Source: Achromobacter kerstersii (GTDB taxonomy: Bacteria > Pseudomonadota > Gammaproteobacteria > Burkholderiales > Burkholderiaceae_B). Taken from it: a DNA stretch of 64,000 nucleotides. The DNA is taken from the NCBI RefSeq assembly GCF_902859595.1, contig NZ_CADIJQ010000016.1, forward strand, positions 1 to 64,000, in the 5' to 3' direction. Below, piece by piece: positions 18,215-27,223 of this stretch (its first letter is position 1; every line of letters begins with the position of its first letter). Made by a program: the position numbers and the translations under genes. The notes beneath the pieces are model-generated. The model searched no databases. It worked only from the letters and a program-made list of their open reading frames with translations, and was not told the DNA's origin.

Positions 18215-18229
18215 GTCCACGCTACGGAC
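18215..18229. promoter_or_regulatory. Candidate IclR operator, distal site
   Basis: GTCCACGCTACGGAC repeats the GTCC-N7-GGAC pattern. Its centre is 73 bp from the centre of the proximal site, close to seven helical turns, so both sites face the same side of the DNA. It lies 53 bp upstream of the IclR start. Confidence 0.5.
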
Positions 18230-18281
18230 AATGGTTTTCCCTTGACCGTTCCGGAATAACCCAAAGTTTTCAGAGATTTGC

Positions 18282-19043
18282 ATGCAAGACAGTGATGCCG
18301 CGGCCGCAGGCCCACGCACGTTGCGGCGGGGCCTGGCCGTTCTGGCCGCCCTGCGCGATCAAGGGCCCGACGGCCTCAGCGTGACGGATATTGCCCGCCT
18401 GACGGGCATACAGCGCCCCACCATCTACCGATTGCTGGCCGCCCTGCTCGACGCCGGTCTGGTGTTGCCGGTGACGGGCACCAAGAAATACCGCGCGCAA
18501 CTGGCGGTGGACCCGGACACGCGTTCGCGCGATCCGCGTGTGCGCCAACTGCTGCCCGTGCTGCGCCGCCTGGCCGACCGCACCGGTGACGCCGTCTTCC
18601 TGGTGGTGCGCGACGAGGACGACTCGATCAGCCTGCATCGCGAAATCGGCAGCTACCCCGTGCAGATTTTGGCCACTTACGCCGGCAAGCGTCAGCCGCT
18701 GGGCGTGGGTTCTGGCGGCATGGCGCTGCTGGCGGCGCTGCCGGATGACATCGCGCGCAGCATCGTCGAACGCAACTCCGGACGGCTGGACGAATACGGC
18801 GGCATGACGCCGCAGGAAATGTACCGGCTGATTGAAAACACCCGTGCGCGTGGCTATTCGGTGGTGGGCAACCACGCCGTGCGCGGCGCGCTGGGCGTGG
18901 GTTGCGCGCTGCTGGATACGCAGGGCCAGCCGCTGCTGGCAGTCAGCGTCACCGCCATCATCGACCGCATGCCGGCCCAGCGCCAACGCGAGATCGCGGG
19001 CTGGATCAAGTCGGAACTGGCGCGGCTGGCTGTGCAGGCCTGA
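18282..19043 (+). CDS. IclR-family transcriptional regulator
   Basis: This 253-residue protein has an N-terminal winged helix-turn-helix (about residues 12-75; LSVTDIARLTGIQRPTIYRLLAALLDAGL) and a C-terminal IclR effector-binding domain (GDAVFLVVRDEDDSISLHREIG, LGVGSGGMALLAALPDD). IclR proteins respond to small aromatic or aliphatic acids. It is divergently transcribed from the Bug receptor gene, and two matching inverted repeats lie between them. Control of that receptor and itself is therefore likely, by inference. Confidence 0.92.
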   Translation: MQDSDAAAAGPRTLRRGLAVLAALRDQGPDGLSVTDIARLTGIQRPTIYRLLAALLDAGLVLPVTGTKKYRAQLAVDPDTRSRDPRVRQLLPVLRRLADRTGDAVFLVVRDEDDSISLHREIGSYPVQILATYAGKRQPLGVGSGGMALLAALPDDIARSIVERNSGRLDEYGGMTPQEMYRLIENTRARGYSVVGNHAVRGALGVGCALLDTQGQPLLAVSVTAIIDRMPAQRQREIAGWIKSELARLAVQA

Positions 19044-19078
19044 TCGAAATGGCTGCGCTGCCTGGCCTGTGAGGCGAC

Positions 19079-19133
19079 GGGCATAAGACAGCGAACATAA
19101 GACAGCGGACATAAGCAGCGAACATAAGACAAC
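19079..19133 (+). repeat. 13-14-bp tandem repeat after the iclR-type gene
   Basis: Four units (19079, 19093, 19107, 19120) follow GRRCATAAGACAGC, the third lacking a base. Each carries TAA. The last unit runs into the left arm of the following terminator (AACATAAGACAACGGGC), so the repeat shares sequence with the terminator stem, as at 16929-17070. Confidence 0.75.
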
Positions 19134-19163
19134 GGGCGCCCGAATAAGGGCGCCCGTTGTCTT
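19126..19163. terminator. Long-stem terminator-like hairpin after iclR
   Basis: AAGACAACGGGCGCCC (19126-19141) pairs perfectly over 16 bp with GGGCGCCCGTTGTCTT (19148-19163) around GAATAA. The U-tract is short. It separates the convergent iclR-type and mscS genes. Confidence 0.8.
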
Positions 19164-19190
19164 GTTGGCGATAGGCGATACCTGCAAGGA

Positions 19191-20051
19191 TCAGGTTGCC
19201 GCCCCACCCGAGGCCGCATCGGCCTTGCCTGCCACCTTGGGGTTTTGAATTTCGCGCACCGGGATCGGCGGCTGGAAGCCGGCCGCTTCCAGCGACGTGC
19301 GAATCTGCTGGTACAGGCCCCAACGCAGGTCCCAGTACTTGCCCGCTTCGGCCCACACGCGCACGTTCACGATGACGCCGTTTTCCTTGTACTCAAACAC
19401 CTTCACCTGCGGCTCGGGGTCCTTCAGCGCATCGGGACGCGACGCCACGATTTCCTTCAGCTTGGTCAACACCAGTTCCAGGTCATCGCCATAGCGCACC
19501 GGTACCGGGATATCCAGACGACGCGTCGGGTTGCGGCTGTAGTTGGTGATGGTGGCGTTCCACACGGTGCTGTTGGGCAGCGTCAGATGGATGCCATCGC
19601 CCTGCACCAACCGCGTCAGGAACAAGCCCACTTCGGCCACCGTGCCGTCCGCGCCCGAGCTCAGCGCGATGTACTCGCCCGCGCGAATGGGGCGCAGCAT
19701 CAGCAGCATGATGCCCGCGGCGATGTTCTGCAGCGTGCCTTGCAAGGCCAGGCCCACGGCCAGACCGGCGGCGCCCAGCACGGCAATCAGGCTGGCCGTT
19801 TGCACGCCAAAGCGCGCCAGCACGGCAATGATCGTAAAGATGCGCACTGCCCAGACGACCGTGGTGTAGAACATCGGCACGATGGTCGGATCGATCTTGC
19901 TGGAGCGCGTAGACGCCCGTCGAACCCAACTGCCCAGCAGTGACGATATCCACCAACCCGCGATCAGGATAAGCAGGGCAACCAACAAATTGATGCCCAT
20001 ATCCACGAACCTGGGAGCCCAGGCGTTAAATTCCCTCAAGGCGTCTTCCAT
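19191..20051 (-). CDS. Small-conductance mechanosensitive channel (MscS family)
   Basis: MscS channels open under membrane tension to release solutes on hypo-osmotic shock. The ATG at 20051 is preceded by AGGAGATT, so I prefer it to an upstream in-frame ATG at 20075; length 286 residues. There are three membrane segments, the third being the glycine/alanine-rich pore helix AVLGAAGLAVGLALQGTLQNIAAG, followed by the cytoplasmic beta domain (LPNSTVWNATITNYSRNPTRR) and the alpha/beta vestibule domain. A Gly/Ala tail ends the protein. Confidence 0.95.
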   Translation of the reverse strand: MEDALREFNAWAPRFVDMGINLLVALLILIAGWWISSLLGSWVRRASTRSSKIDPTIVPMFYTTVVWAVRIFTIIAVLARFGVQTASLIAVLGAAGLAVGLALQGTLQNIAAGIMLLMLRPIRAGEYIALSSGADGTVAEVGLFLTRLVQGDGIHLTLPNSTVWNATITNYSRNPTRRLDIPVPVRYGDDLELVLTKLKEIVASRPDALKDPEPQVKVFEYKENGVIVNVRVWAEAGKYWDLRWGLYQQIRTSLEAAGFQPPIPVREIQNPKVAGKADAASGGAAT

Positions 20052-20100
20052 GGAATCTCCTGCGAAAAATGACAACCGAAAACTCTATCAGATGAAGAAG

Positions 20101-20125
20101 TCGCAAAGGGCCGCAATGCGGCCCT
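20101..20125 (-). terminator. Terminator after the imelysin operon
   Basis: On the minus strand AGGGCCGC-ATT-GCGGCCCT (20125-20107) is followed by TTGCGACTTCTTC. It lies 49 bp beyond the stop codon of the DUF1513 gene. The U-tract is imperfect. Confidence 0.65.
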
Positions 20126-20173
20126 GGTATGTCAAGCTTTGTAAGAATACGCCCGATGCGCGAACTGAGGGAG

Positions 20174-21295
20174 TCAGCGGGGAACGATGCGGAAGTGATT
20201 GTCCCAAGACACCTCGCGCGACGGCGGCAGCACCGGCGTTTCGTGGCCGGCGGCATCGGTGCGCAGCATGGCGCCCAAACCGCTGCTGACCAGAAAGCCC
20301 GCCTCGGGCGCAGGCGCCACGCCGCAGCCGTCGGCAAGCGCCGTCGTGCCCAGGCACCGGCCGCTGGCCGTGTCCCAATAGATCACCTGCCCACCCACTG
20401 GGCTGGACGTCGCGACGATGCCGCCCGACGCATCCACCGTGACCGAGCCCACGTAGTTGCGCATGTTGCGCAACGTCTCGGCAGGCCCTTCAAACAATTC
20501 CAGTTGCGCGCCGCGCCGATGCCGCCCGACCAGCGCGGGGCGGTCGGCCACCGGCCCCATGTACTGGCAGCCGAACCACACGCTGCCATCGCCCGCCAGC
20601 GCCAGATGCCGGATCGACAGGCGATGCAGATCAGGGGCAAGCTCCACCTTTTCCAGCAACTGCCCGCTGGCCGCATCGATGTAGGCCAGTGACGGCCGCA
20701 TCGTGTCCAGGTTCAGCTCCAGCTTGCCGTAATCGGGATGCGTCAGGATGCCGCCGTTGGCCACGCAGAGCGTCTTGCCGTCGGGCATCAGCACCACTTC
20801 GTGCGGGCCGATGCCGCCCGTGTCGAACTCGCCCACCCGCCGCCACGCGCCGCCCGGCGAGGCATCGTAAATGCCCAGCACGCCGCGCCCCGCTTCAAAA
20901 TCGTTTTCGGTGGCGGCCAGCAGCCGCCCCTGTTCCATGAACGCGCCGTGGCCGAAGAAATGACGCTCGTCCGGCATGGGCAATGCCTGCGGCTCGCCCC
21001 CATCGCGCAAGGAAAAAGCCACGGCAAAAAAGCCGGGCTGACGGCCGAACACCACGGCGCGCTGGCTCGATGCGTCGATCGCAAAGCTGTGCCCGCGCGC
21101 GGGCATGGGCACCACCAACTTGTCGTGGCCCGCGTCGTCCAGCAACACCGCTTCATCGCGCCCGCCGCGCTTGCGCGCGCTCAGGTACAGCGGGCCGCCA
21201 TCGGCGGGCAACACGGCAAGCGCCGCGCCGGGCGACAAGCCCAGCGCCGCGGCCAAGGTCAGAAAGCGGCGGCGGTCAATCACCATCGAGCGCAT
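20174..21295 (-). CDS. DUF1513 protein with Tat-like signal, last gene of the imelysin cluster
   Basis: The 373-residue protein opens MRSMVIDRRRFLTLAAALGLSP, with a twin-arginine-like RRRFL motif, so it is probably periplasmic. The body is beta-rich with propeller-like repeats (HSFAIDASSQRAVVFGRQPGFFAV, GIGPHEVVLMPDGKTLCVANGG, HPDYGKLELNLDTMRPSLAYID), as in DUF1513. I chose the ATG at 21295, which overlaps the end of the second imelysin gene by 20 bp and has GGA upstream; an ATG at 21286 is possible. The molecular function is unknown; the co-occurrence with imelysins suggests a role in iron-related periplasmic chemistry. Confidence 0.85.
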   Translation of the reverse strand: MRSMVIDRRRFLTLAAALGLSPGAALAVLPADGGPLYLSARKRGGRDEAVLLDDAGHDKLVVPMPARGHSFAIDASSQRAVVFGRQPGFFAVAFSLRDGGEPQALPMPDERHFFGHGAFMEQGRLLAATENDFEAGRGVLGIYDASPGGAWRRVGEFDTGGIGPHEVVLMPDGKTLCVANGGILTHPDYGKLELNLDTMRPSLAYIDAASGQLLEKVELAPDLHRLSIRHLALAGDGSVWFGCQYMGPVADRPALVGRHRRGAQLELFEGPAETLRNMRNYVGSVTVDASGGIVATSSPVGGQVIYWDTASGRCLGTTALADGCGVAPAPEAGFLVSSGLGAMLRTDAAGHETPVLPPSREVSWDNHFRIVPR

Positions 21296-22367
21296 TGAAT
21301 CCGATGGTGACGCCCAGTGCCGGGGCCAGGTCCTGGTCGACGATCGCCTTGGCATTCTTGATGGTCAAGGACGCCAGCTCCAACTGGCGGCGGCCGTCTT
21401 CCTCTTTCAGCGCGGCCTCAAGCGGCGCCGGCACATCCAGCAAGGTCTGCGCGGCGCTTTGCAGCTCGCCTTGCACCGACACGTCCATCCAGTCGCCGCC
21501 TACCGGCAGCGGATACGCGCCGGCTTGGTAGAACGCCTTCAGGCTGCTCAGGTTCGCCGCCAGCAAACGCGTGGACAAATCACTGCGCCAGAACGCCGCG
21601 CGCTTGGGGCGCGCCGCATCCGGCGTTGCGCCCAGCACGGGCAGAATCTTCACGTCGCGCGCGAATTGCAGGCCGGTGGACAACGCCTTCATCGCTTCCG
21701 CCGCCACTTCCTGCGGATCGCGGTACAGGTCGTTGCCGGCTTGCGGCTTGGCGAACTGCCGGCCGAATTCGCCTTGGGCGCTCCAGGCCTGCGCCACATC
21801 GCGCGAGATTCCCGTGACGTTCGCCGTCACCGCGCGGGCATAGCCGCAAGCGTAGGCAAACGTGGGTTCGCCCGTGTTCTTCAGCAGCGCCGGTTCGCCA
21901 TACAACACGTATTCCAGCGCGGGCAGGCCCTGCACCGCCACGCTGCGGCCGGCAAGCGCCCCCGGCGCGAGCAGCGCGTCGTCCTTTGCGGCGATCAGTT
22001 GCTGCACCTGCCGGGGCATCACGCCGCGCGTGTCGGGCCAGAACGCCAGCCGCTCAAAACGGTTGGCTTGCACCAGCGGGCCGAAGCGCAGAATCTCGAC
22101 GCCGGACCACGCCAACGCCAGATTCGTGAACGCGTCACCAACACGCGTGGCGCCGGCGGCATCCGGCTTGGCGCACCAGCTGCCCAACGCGCCATCCAAC
22201 GCCGCCGCGGCATCCACCATCTTGCTGACGGCGGGCCGCGCGTAATCTCGCGCCAGGCGTTCGCCCAGGTCGGCGGGCAATTGGGCCTGCGCCGCCAGCG
22301 GGGCTGCGGTCAGCAGCACGGCCACCAACGCGGGTTTGAACACAGGCGGGAAGGATCGGGCCATCAC
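21276..22367 (-). CDS. Imelysin-family protein (second copy, motif altered)
   Basis: The 363-residue protein has a signal peptide (VAVLLTAAPLAAQAQ) and an all-helical imelysin domain (RPAVSKMVDAAAALDGALGSWCAK, LAWSGVEILRFGPL, SVAVQGLPALEYVLYGE). Imelysins are periplasmic proteins linked to iron uptake. The canonical GxHxxE motif is here GLPALE, with proline in place of histidine, a variant that may not bind metal in the same way. It overlaps the upstream di-haem oxidoreductase gene by 4 bp and the downstream DUF1513 gene by 20 bp, so all are translationally coupled. Confidence 0.88.
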   Translation of the reverse strand: MMARSFPPVFKPALVAVLLTAAPLAAQAQLPADLGERLARDYARPAVSKMVDAAAALDGALGSWCAKPDAAGATRVGDAFTNLALAWSGVEILRFGPLVQANRFERLAFWPDTRGVMPRQVQQLIAAKDDALLAPGALAGRSVAVQGLPALEYVLYGEPALLKNTGEPTFAYACGYARAVTANVTGISRDVAQAWSAQGEFGRQFAKPQAGNDLYRDPQEVAAEAMKALSTGLQFARDVKILPVLGATPDAARPKRAAFWRSDLSTRLLAANLSSLKAFYQAGAYPLPVGGDWMDVSVQGELQSAAQTLLDVPAPLEAALKEEDGRRQLELASLTIKNAKAIVDQDLAPALGVTIGFNALDGD

Positions 22368-23881
22368 AGCGACTCCAGGAAACGAATGAGGTCTGCGCGT
22401 TCGTCAGGCGTCATCGCCACCACGCGGTCACGCGCAGGCTTGCCCGCGCCGCCGTGCCACAGCACGGCTTCCAGCAAGGTGCGGGCGCGCCCGTCGTGCA
22501 GCCAGGTGGCGTTGGGGTTCACGGTCTTGGTCAGGCCGATGCCCCACAGCGGCGGCGTGCGCCATTCGCGGCCGTTGGCCTGGCCGTCAGACACGCCATC
22601 GGCCAGGTCGTCGCCCATGTCATGCACCAGCATGTCGGTGTAGGGCCAGATCAACTGGAAGCGGTGCTCGGGCTGCTTGGCGTTGCGGCTCGTCACGTAC
22701 TTGGGCACATGGCAGGCCACGCAATTGGCTTCGTAGAACAGCTTCTTGCCCGCCAGCACCCGCGCGTCGTCAGCATCGCGCCGTGCCGGTACCGCCAGAT
22801 TGGTGGAATAGATGGTGACGAAGTCCATCAACTTCGCCGGGACTTCTTCCGGGCCGAAGCGCGGCTGTGCGCCGTGCGGCATGTCCAGGCATTGCTTTTG
22901 CGCGGGCGTGCAGTCGCCCGAATGCTTCGGGAACATCGGCGTAGACAGACCCATGTCGTTCGAGAACGCGGCGGCGCTTTGCTGCTCAACCGTGGGCTGA
23001 CCGGCCTTCAGGTTGAAGCGGCCCAGCGCGCGCGCGCCGGTGCGCGCATCGGTCACCCAGTTGGGTTTTCCTTTGATGCCATCGCGCGTGTCGGCGCCCA
23101 CGTTGGCCAGGATGTCGGCTTCGTGAATGGATTCCAGCAGGCCCAGGCCGATCATTGGCGGCGCCAGACGCGGCGAAATCTGCGTGTCGGCGCGCATCGG
23201 GCCATAGCCCAGGTTCTCGATGCGGTACGTGGGCTTCATCAGCGTGGCGGTCTCGCCACCGTTTAGCGCCACGGGTATCGGTTCGTACTCGATCTCCATG
23301 CGGCCTTCGGCCGGCAGGCCCGCCACCGCAAAGTTCTGCAACTGCACGCCGTAAATAGGTTCGGGCAGCTCGGCGATTTCACCTGCCGCAAGCTTGGGGT
23401 GCCCCCGGTCAGGGCCGTGCGGCACGGCCAGACGCAGCAGCAGCGCCACGGCATCCGTGCGTTCCAAAGGATCGAAACCCGGCACCGTGCCGCGTCCGTC
23501 CTTGGTATGACAGGCCTGGCACGACCGGGCGTTAAATAGCGGCCCCAGGCCGTCGGACGCTTGCGTGGAGGCAGGCGCCGACACCCAGTCCTTGCGGAAC
23601 AGGCCATTGCCGACCTGGAATTCCTGGCGCCCCTCGAAGCTCATGTTCGCCGACGGCTGCGAAAAGATATCGGCGTTGATGAGCTTGTTGGTGGTCGCAG
23701 CACCCGCCTGCATGGACTCAAAGGTCTCGACCTTCGAGAAATCGCGCGTGGGCGCGGTGATGGCGGTGACGCGTTTTTGATCTTCGGGCGTAAGGTCATC
23801 ACGCCCGGCTGGCACTTCAGGTGCGGCGGCGGCGCCGGCGTGAGCCGACGCCGCCAGTACGGCGGCTAATACGAGTTTCAC
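22364..23881 (-). CDS. Di-haem oxidoreductase family cytochrome (DHOR / DUF1111)
   Basis: This 505-residue secreted protein (signal peptide KLVLAAVLAASAHAGAAAA) has two c-type haem-binding motifs, CQACH at 121-125 and CVACH near 386, as expected for the di-haem thiol-oxidoreductase-like family. The distal half has PLWGIGLT and WLHDGRARTLLEAVLWHGG, also family landmarks. It probably transfers electrons in the periplasm. It overlaps irpA and the second imelysin gene by 4 bp on either side, so the four products are likely made together. Confidence 0.92.
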   Translation of the reverse strand: MKLVLAAVLAASAHAGAAAAPEVPAGRDDLTPEDQKRVTAITAPTRDFSKVETFESMQAGAATTNKLINADIFSQPSANMSFEGRQEFQVGNGLFRKDWVSAPASTQASDGLGPLFNARSCQACHTKDGRGTVPGFDPLERTDAVALLLRLAVPHGPDRGHPKLAAGEIAELPEPIYGVQLQNFAVAGLPAEGRMEIEYEPIPVALNGGETATLMKPTYRIENLGYGPMRADTQISPRLAPPMIGLGLLESIHEADILANVGADTRDGIKGKPNWVTDARTGARALGRFNLKAGQPTVEQQSAAAFSNDMGLSTPMFPKHSGDCTPAQKQCLDMPHGAQPRFGPEEVPAKLMDFVTIYSTNLAVPARRDADDARVLAGKKLFYEANCVACHVPKYVTSRNAKQPEHRFQLIWPYTDMLVHDMGDDLADGVSDGQANGREWRTPPLWGIGLTKTVNPNATWLHDGRARTLLEAVLWHGGAGKPARDRVVAMTPDERADLIRFLESL

Positions 23882-25176
23882 TTGAATACGGCGTCGGGTT
23901 TATCCAGGCTGTCGGAACCTTCGATGGCGACCTTGCCCAGGTCCAGCAGCGTGATCACGCGCTCCAGGCTGCGGGTCTGATCCACCAGGCGGTCGATGGC
24001 GGCCTGCACCACCGCGTTGCCTTCTTTGTTGCCGTCGGCAATCATCTGGTCATAGGTTTCGACGGTTTCGGCGCGCGTCTTCATGGCTTGCATGGCCGCC
24101 ACGGTGGCGTCCAGCTTGGCGCGCACTTCAGCATCCAGCTTCGGGTCCTTGGCCTTGACCAATTCCGACAGGCTGGCGCCCTTGACTTCCTTGCCGTCGA
24201 TGCGCGTGTAGGCGCCCACGTACACGTTGCGGATGCCGATCTGGTCGTAGTAGTGCGAGTTGTGCGTGTTGTCCGAGAAGCAGTCGTGCTCTTCTTCGGG
24301 ATCGTGCAGCATCAGGCCGAGCTTCATGCGTTCACCGGCCAGCTCGCCGTACGACAGGCTGCCCAGACCGGTCAGCATGGCGATCAAGCCCGCCTTGGGA
24401 TCTTCTTCGACAGCCTTGCGCGCCGCGCCTTCCTTCTTCCAGTTGCCCACCATTTCTTCCAGATCCGTGACCAGCAAATCCGTCACGGCCTTCAGGAATT
24501 CAACGCGGCGTTCGCAGTGACCGCCCGTGCATTGCTTGGTGTCGAAATCCGTGTGCGGGCGGTTGCCCGAGTGGCGCTCTTGCGGCGTGCCCTTGCGGTC
24601 AGCCGGCGCCGGGCCGGTGCCGTTCAGGTCCTGGCCCCAGAGCAGGAATTCGATGGCGTGGTAGCCGGTTGCCACGTTGGCTTCGTTGCCGTCGGCTTCG
24701 TGCAGCACTTCAGACAGCAGCTGCGGCGTGATCTTGCTGACATCCACCGTCTTGCCGCCCACCGAAATCTTGGAATTGGCGATGACGTTGACGGCGTAGT
24801 ACGCGTTCTCGTCGTTGTCGGTGCCGTACGAGGCGTCCACATAATCAATCAGGCCTTCGTCCAGCGGCCAGGCGTTAACGCGGCCTTCCCAGTCGTCAAC
24901 GATGGGGTTGCCAAAGCGGTAGGCTTCCGTCTGCTGGTACGGCACGCGAGCGGCGAGCCAGGCTTCGCGGGCGGCTTTCAGCGTGTCGGGGCTGGGCTTG
25001 GCGATCAGTGCGTTGATGGCGGTGCGCAGCGTCTTGGCGGCGGTCAGCGAGTCTTCATAGCCCGCCAGCGCCAGATCCGAATAGGTGGCGACGACGGCCT
25101 TGGGTTCCACTGCGGCGTGTGCCGTTCCCCCGAATACCGCGGCTGCCAGCACCGCTCCCAAAAGCAACTTGCGCAT
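23878..25176 (-). CDS. irpA: Imelysin-family iron-regulated protein A
   Basis: The protein is 432 residues with a signal peptide (KLLLGAVLAAAVFGGTAHA). The ATG at 25176 is preceded by GGGAGA and is preferred to one at 25209. The imelysin GxHxxE motif is intact (GYHAIEFLLWG, His173, Glu176). The conserved regions WPLDEGLIDYVD and FSDNTHNSHYYDQIGIRNVY match IrpA proteins. These periplasmic proteins are iron-regulated in cyanobacteria and proteobacteria, but the reaction is not settled. It is the first gene of the irpA-DHOR-imelysin-DUF1513 cluster. I found no convincing Fur box in the 212 bp upstream. Confidence 0.9.
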   Translation of the reverse strand: MRKLLLGAVLAAAVFGGTAHAAVEPKAVVATYSDLALAGYEDSLTAAKTLRTAINALIAKPSPDTLKAAREAWLAARVPYQQTEAYRFGNPIVDDWEGRVNAWPLDEGLIDYVDASYGTDNDENAYYAVNVIANSKISVGGKTVDVSKITPQLLSEVLHEADGNEANVATGYHAIEFLLWGQDLNGTGPAPADRKGTPQERHSGNRPHTDFDTKQCTGGHCERRVEFLKAVTDLLVTDLEEMVGNWKKEGAARKAVEEDPKAGLIAMLTGLGSLSYGELAGERMKLGLMLHDPEEEHDCFSDNTHNSHYYDQIGIRNVYVGAYTRIDGKEVKGASLSELVKAKDPKLDAEVRAKLDATVAAMQAMKTRAETVETYDQMIADGNKEGNAVVQAAIDRLVDQTRSLERVITLLDLGKVAIEGSDSLDKPDAVFK

Positions 25177-25388
25177 CAACGTTCTCCCGTAACTTCGAAC
25201 GGCGACCACCCCCGCGGCGGGCCGTTACGACTTTAATTTGCGGATGAGAGTGTAAACAATTTTCGTTTGATGTTCAGCGATAAGTCAGCTACCTGACGCT
25301 TTTTTGAACGTAAAACTTGAGCAATTCCGCGCAACTCCCGTGGCTGGCCCGCTACTATCCCGCTATTGCCGTCCCCGTTTTGAAGCCC

Positions 25389-26315
25389 ATGGAACTCCGT
25401 CAAATCCGCTACTTCGTGCGTGTCGCTGAACTTGGCAGCATCGGCCGCGCCGCGCGCGATCTGGGCGTGGTGGCGTCTGCGCTCAGCCAGCAGATCAGCC
25501 GCCTGGAAAGCGAGCTGGCGACGCGGTTGCTGATGCGCACGCACACGGGCGTGGTGCCCACGGCTGCCGGCACCGCCTTTTTGCGGCAAGCCCGCTTGAC
25601 GTTGCGGCACGCGGAAAACGCCGTGGCGGCGGCGCGCGAGGCGCGTTTGTCCGGCATGGTCAGCGTGGGTTTCGCCCCCACCACGGCATCGGTGCTGGCC
25701 AAGCCGTTCTATGCGGCCATGGCTGAACGCTATCCCAACGTGCGGCTGCATCTGGTCGAAGGGCTGTCGGGCAATCTGGGCGAACAGCTCAGCAACCGGC
25801 GGCTGGATCTGGCGGTGCTGTTCCAGAATGACAGCAGCCAGGGGCGCAGCGCCATTCCCGTGCTGGACGAAAAACTATTCCTGCTGGCGCAGCGCGGCAT
25901 GTTCGCCTTGCCTGACGGCGAACCCGTCACCATTGCCGAACTGGCGAGCCTGCCGCTGGCAGTCACCAGCAAAGCGCACGGCCTGCGCGCCTGGGTGGAA
26001 GCCGCCTTCGAACGCGCCGGCATCGAGCCCTGGGTGGCCGTCGAAGTGGATGGCCTGACGACCTTGATGGACCTGGTGCAGGCCAACGCCATCGCCACCA
26101 TCCAGCCGGGCGCCGCCGTGGCGCGGGCCGAGGCCGGGCTGCTGAACATGCACCCCATCAACGACCCCTTTCTGTACCGCCGCAACGCCGTTTACTGCAT
26201 CAACGATGAAGAACTATCGCCCGCGGCGCTGGCGGCACGCGTCGTGCTGGTGGACGTGATGCGCGCGCAAGTGCGCCACGGCGGCTGGCCGGGCGCCACC
26301 CTTCTCGATTCGTGA
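25389..26315 (+). CDS. LysR-family transcriptional regulator
   Basis: This 308-residue protein starts MELRQIRYFVRVAELGSIGRAARDL, the standard LysR winged-HTH beginning; I therefore use the ATG at 25389 rather than an in-frame start at 25317. The HTH covers about residues 1-60, with the linker helix and effector-binding domain to the end. It belongs to the NAC/CynR-like group by its VASALSQQISRLE recognition helix. Downstream genes in the same direction (aldolase, Bug receptor, dehydrogenase) are its probable targets. Confidence 0.92.
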   Translation: MELRQIRYFVRVAELGSIGRAARDLGVVASALSQQISRLESELATRLLMRTHTGVVPTAAGTAFLRQARLTLRHAENAVAAAREARLSGMVSVGFAPTTASVLAKPFYAAMAERYPNVRLHLVEGLSGNLGEQLSNRRLDLAVLFQNDSSQGRSAIPVLDEKLFLLAQRGMFALPDGEPVTIAELASLPLAVTSKAHGLRAWVEAAFERAGIEPWVAVEVDGLTTLMDLVQANAIATIQPGAAVARAEAGLLNMHPINDPFLYRRNAVYCINDEELSPAALAARVVLVDVMRAQVRHGGWPGATLLDS

Positions 26316-26422
26316 TGCCCCCATGCCGGGCGCATGGCTAGGCCCGGGGAAGTCCCACGGATACATTGCATTCGTGAACGCTGCGGCAATGGTGCCGGGG
26401 CGGCGGACCTACTCGAACGCTG

Positions 26423-27223
26423 ATGACGACTGACTCCCGACGCCCGGGCACGCTACCCATCCCCTCCATGCGGCCGCACTGTTCCGACCAGGAATGGCAG
26501 GCCCGTGTCGACCTTGCCGCCTGTTATCGGCTGGTTGAGCTCTACGGCATGGCCGACATGATGGCCAACCACATCTCGGCCCGCGTGCCGGGCGAAGACA
26601 ACGCCTTCCTCATCAACCCCTACGGCATGATGTACGAAGAGATCACGGCGTCCAGCCTGATCAAGGTGGACCTGGACGGCACCATCCTGGCCAAACCCGA
26701 TTTCGGCGACATGGACTACGGCATCAACAAAGCCGGCTATGTGATTCACAGCGCGGTGCACGCGGCGCGCCATGAGGTCGATTGCGTGATCCACACGCAC
26801 AGCTGGGCGTCGATGGCGGTGGCGTCGCTGGATTGCGGCTTGCTGCCGCTCACGCAGACGGCCATGCGCTTTCTGAAGATTGGGTATCACGATTACCAAG
26901 GCGTGGTGCTGGACCTGCAAGAGCAGGAATCGCTGTTGAAGGATCTTGGCCAGGGCGAAGCGCTGATCCTGCGCAACCACGGCGCGCTGACCGTGGGCCG
27001 CACCGTGGGCGAGGCTTTCAACTGGATGCACCGGCTTGAGCTTGCCTGCCGCGCCCAGCTGGCCGCCATGGCCACCGGCTCGCCGTTGCGGCAGGTCAGC
27101 CCAGCCGTGCTGGAAGAAACCTGGAACAACTACCAGCCCGGCACCCGGCGCCCGTACGGCGTCATGGAGTGGCCGGCCCTGCTGCGCAAACTGGACCGCA
27201 TGGACCCCGGGTTCCGGGACTGA
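26423..27223 (+). CDS. Class II aldolase/adducin family protein
   Basis: Class II aldolases cleave or epimerise sugar phosphates or related hydroxy-acids using Zn2+. The 266-residue protein has the expected metal-ligand histidines in VIHTHSWASMAVA and LILRNHGALTVG, plus ANHISARVPG and INPYGMMYEEI near the N-terminus. It starts MTTDSRRPGTLP at an ATG at 26423. Its position between a LysR regulator and a Bug receptor / 2-hydroxyacid dehydrogenase points to catabolism of a small hydroxy-acid, which is inference. The stop codon starts a 13-bp tandem repeat. Confidence 0.9.
   Translation: MTTDSRRPGTLPIPSMRPHCSDQEWQARVDLAACYRLVELYGMADMMANHISARVPGEDNAFLINPYGMMYEEITASSLIKVDLDGTILAKPDFGDMDYGINKAGYVIHSAVHAARHEVDCVIHTHSWASMAVASLDCGLLPLTQTAMRFLKIGYHDYQGVVLDLQEQESLLKDLGQGEALILRNHGALTVGRTVGEAFNWMHRLELACRAQLAAMATGSPLRQVSPAVLEETWNNYQPGTRRPYGVMEWPALLRKLDRMDPGFRD

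Noticed and set aside
25177-25388. A Fur box upstream of irpA
   Set aside because: Imelysin genes are often iron-regulated, but no sequence in this gap comes close to the 7-1-7 Fur pattern.
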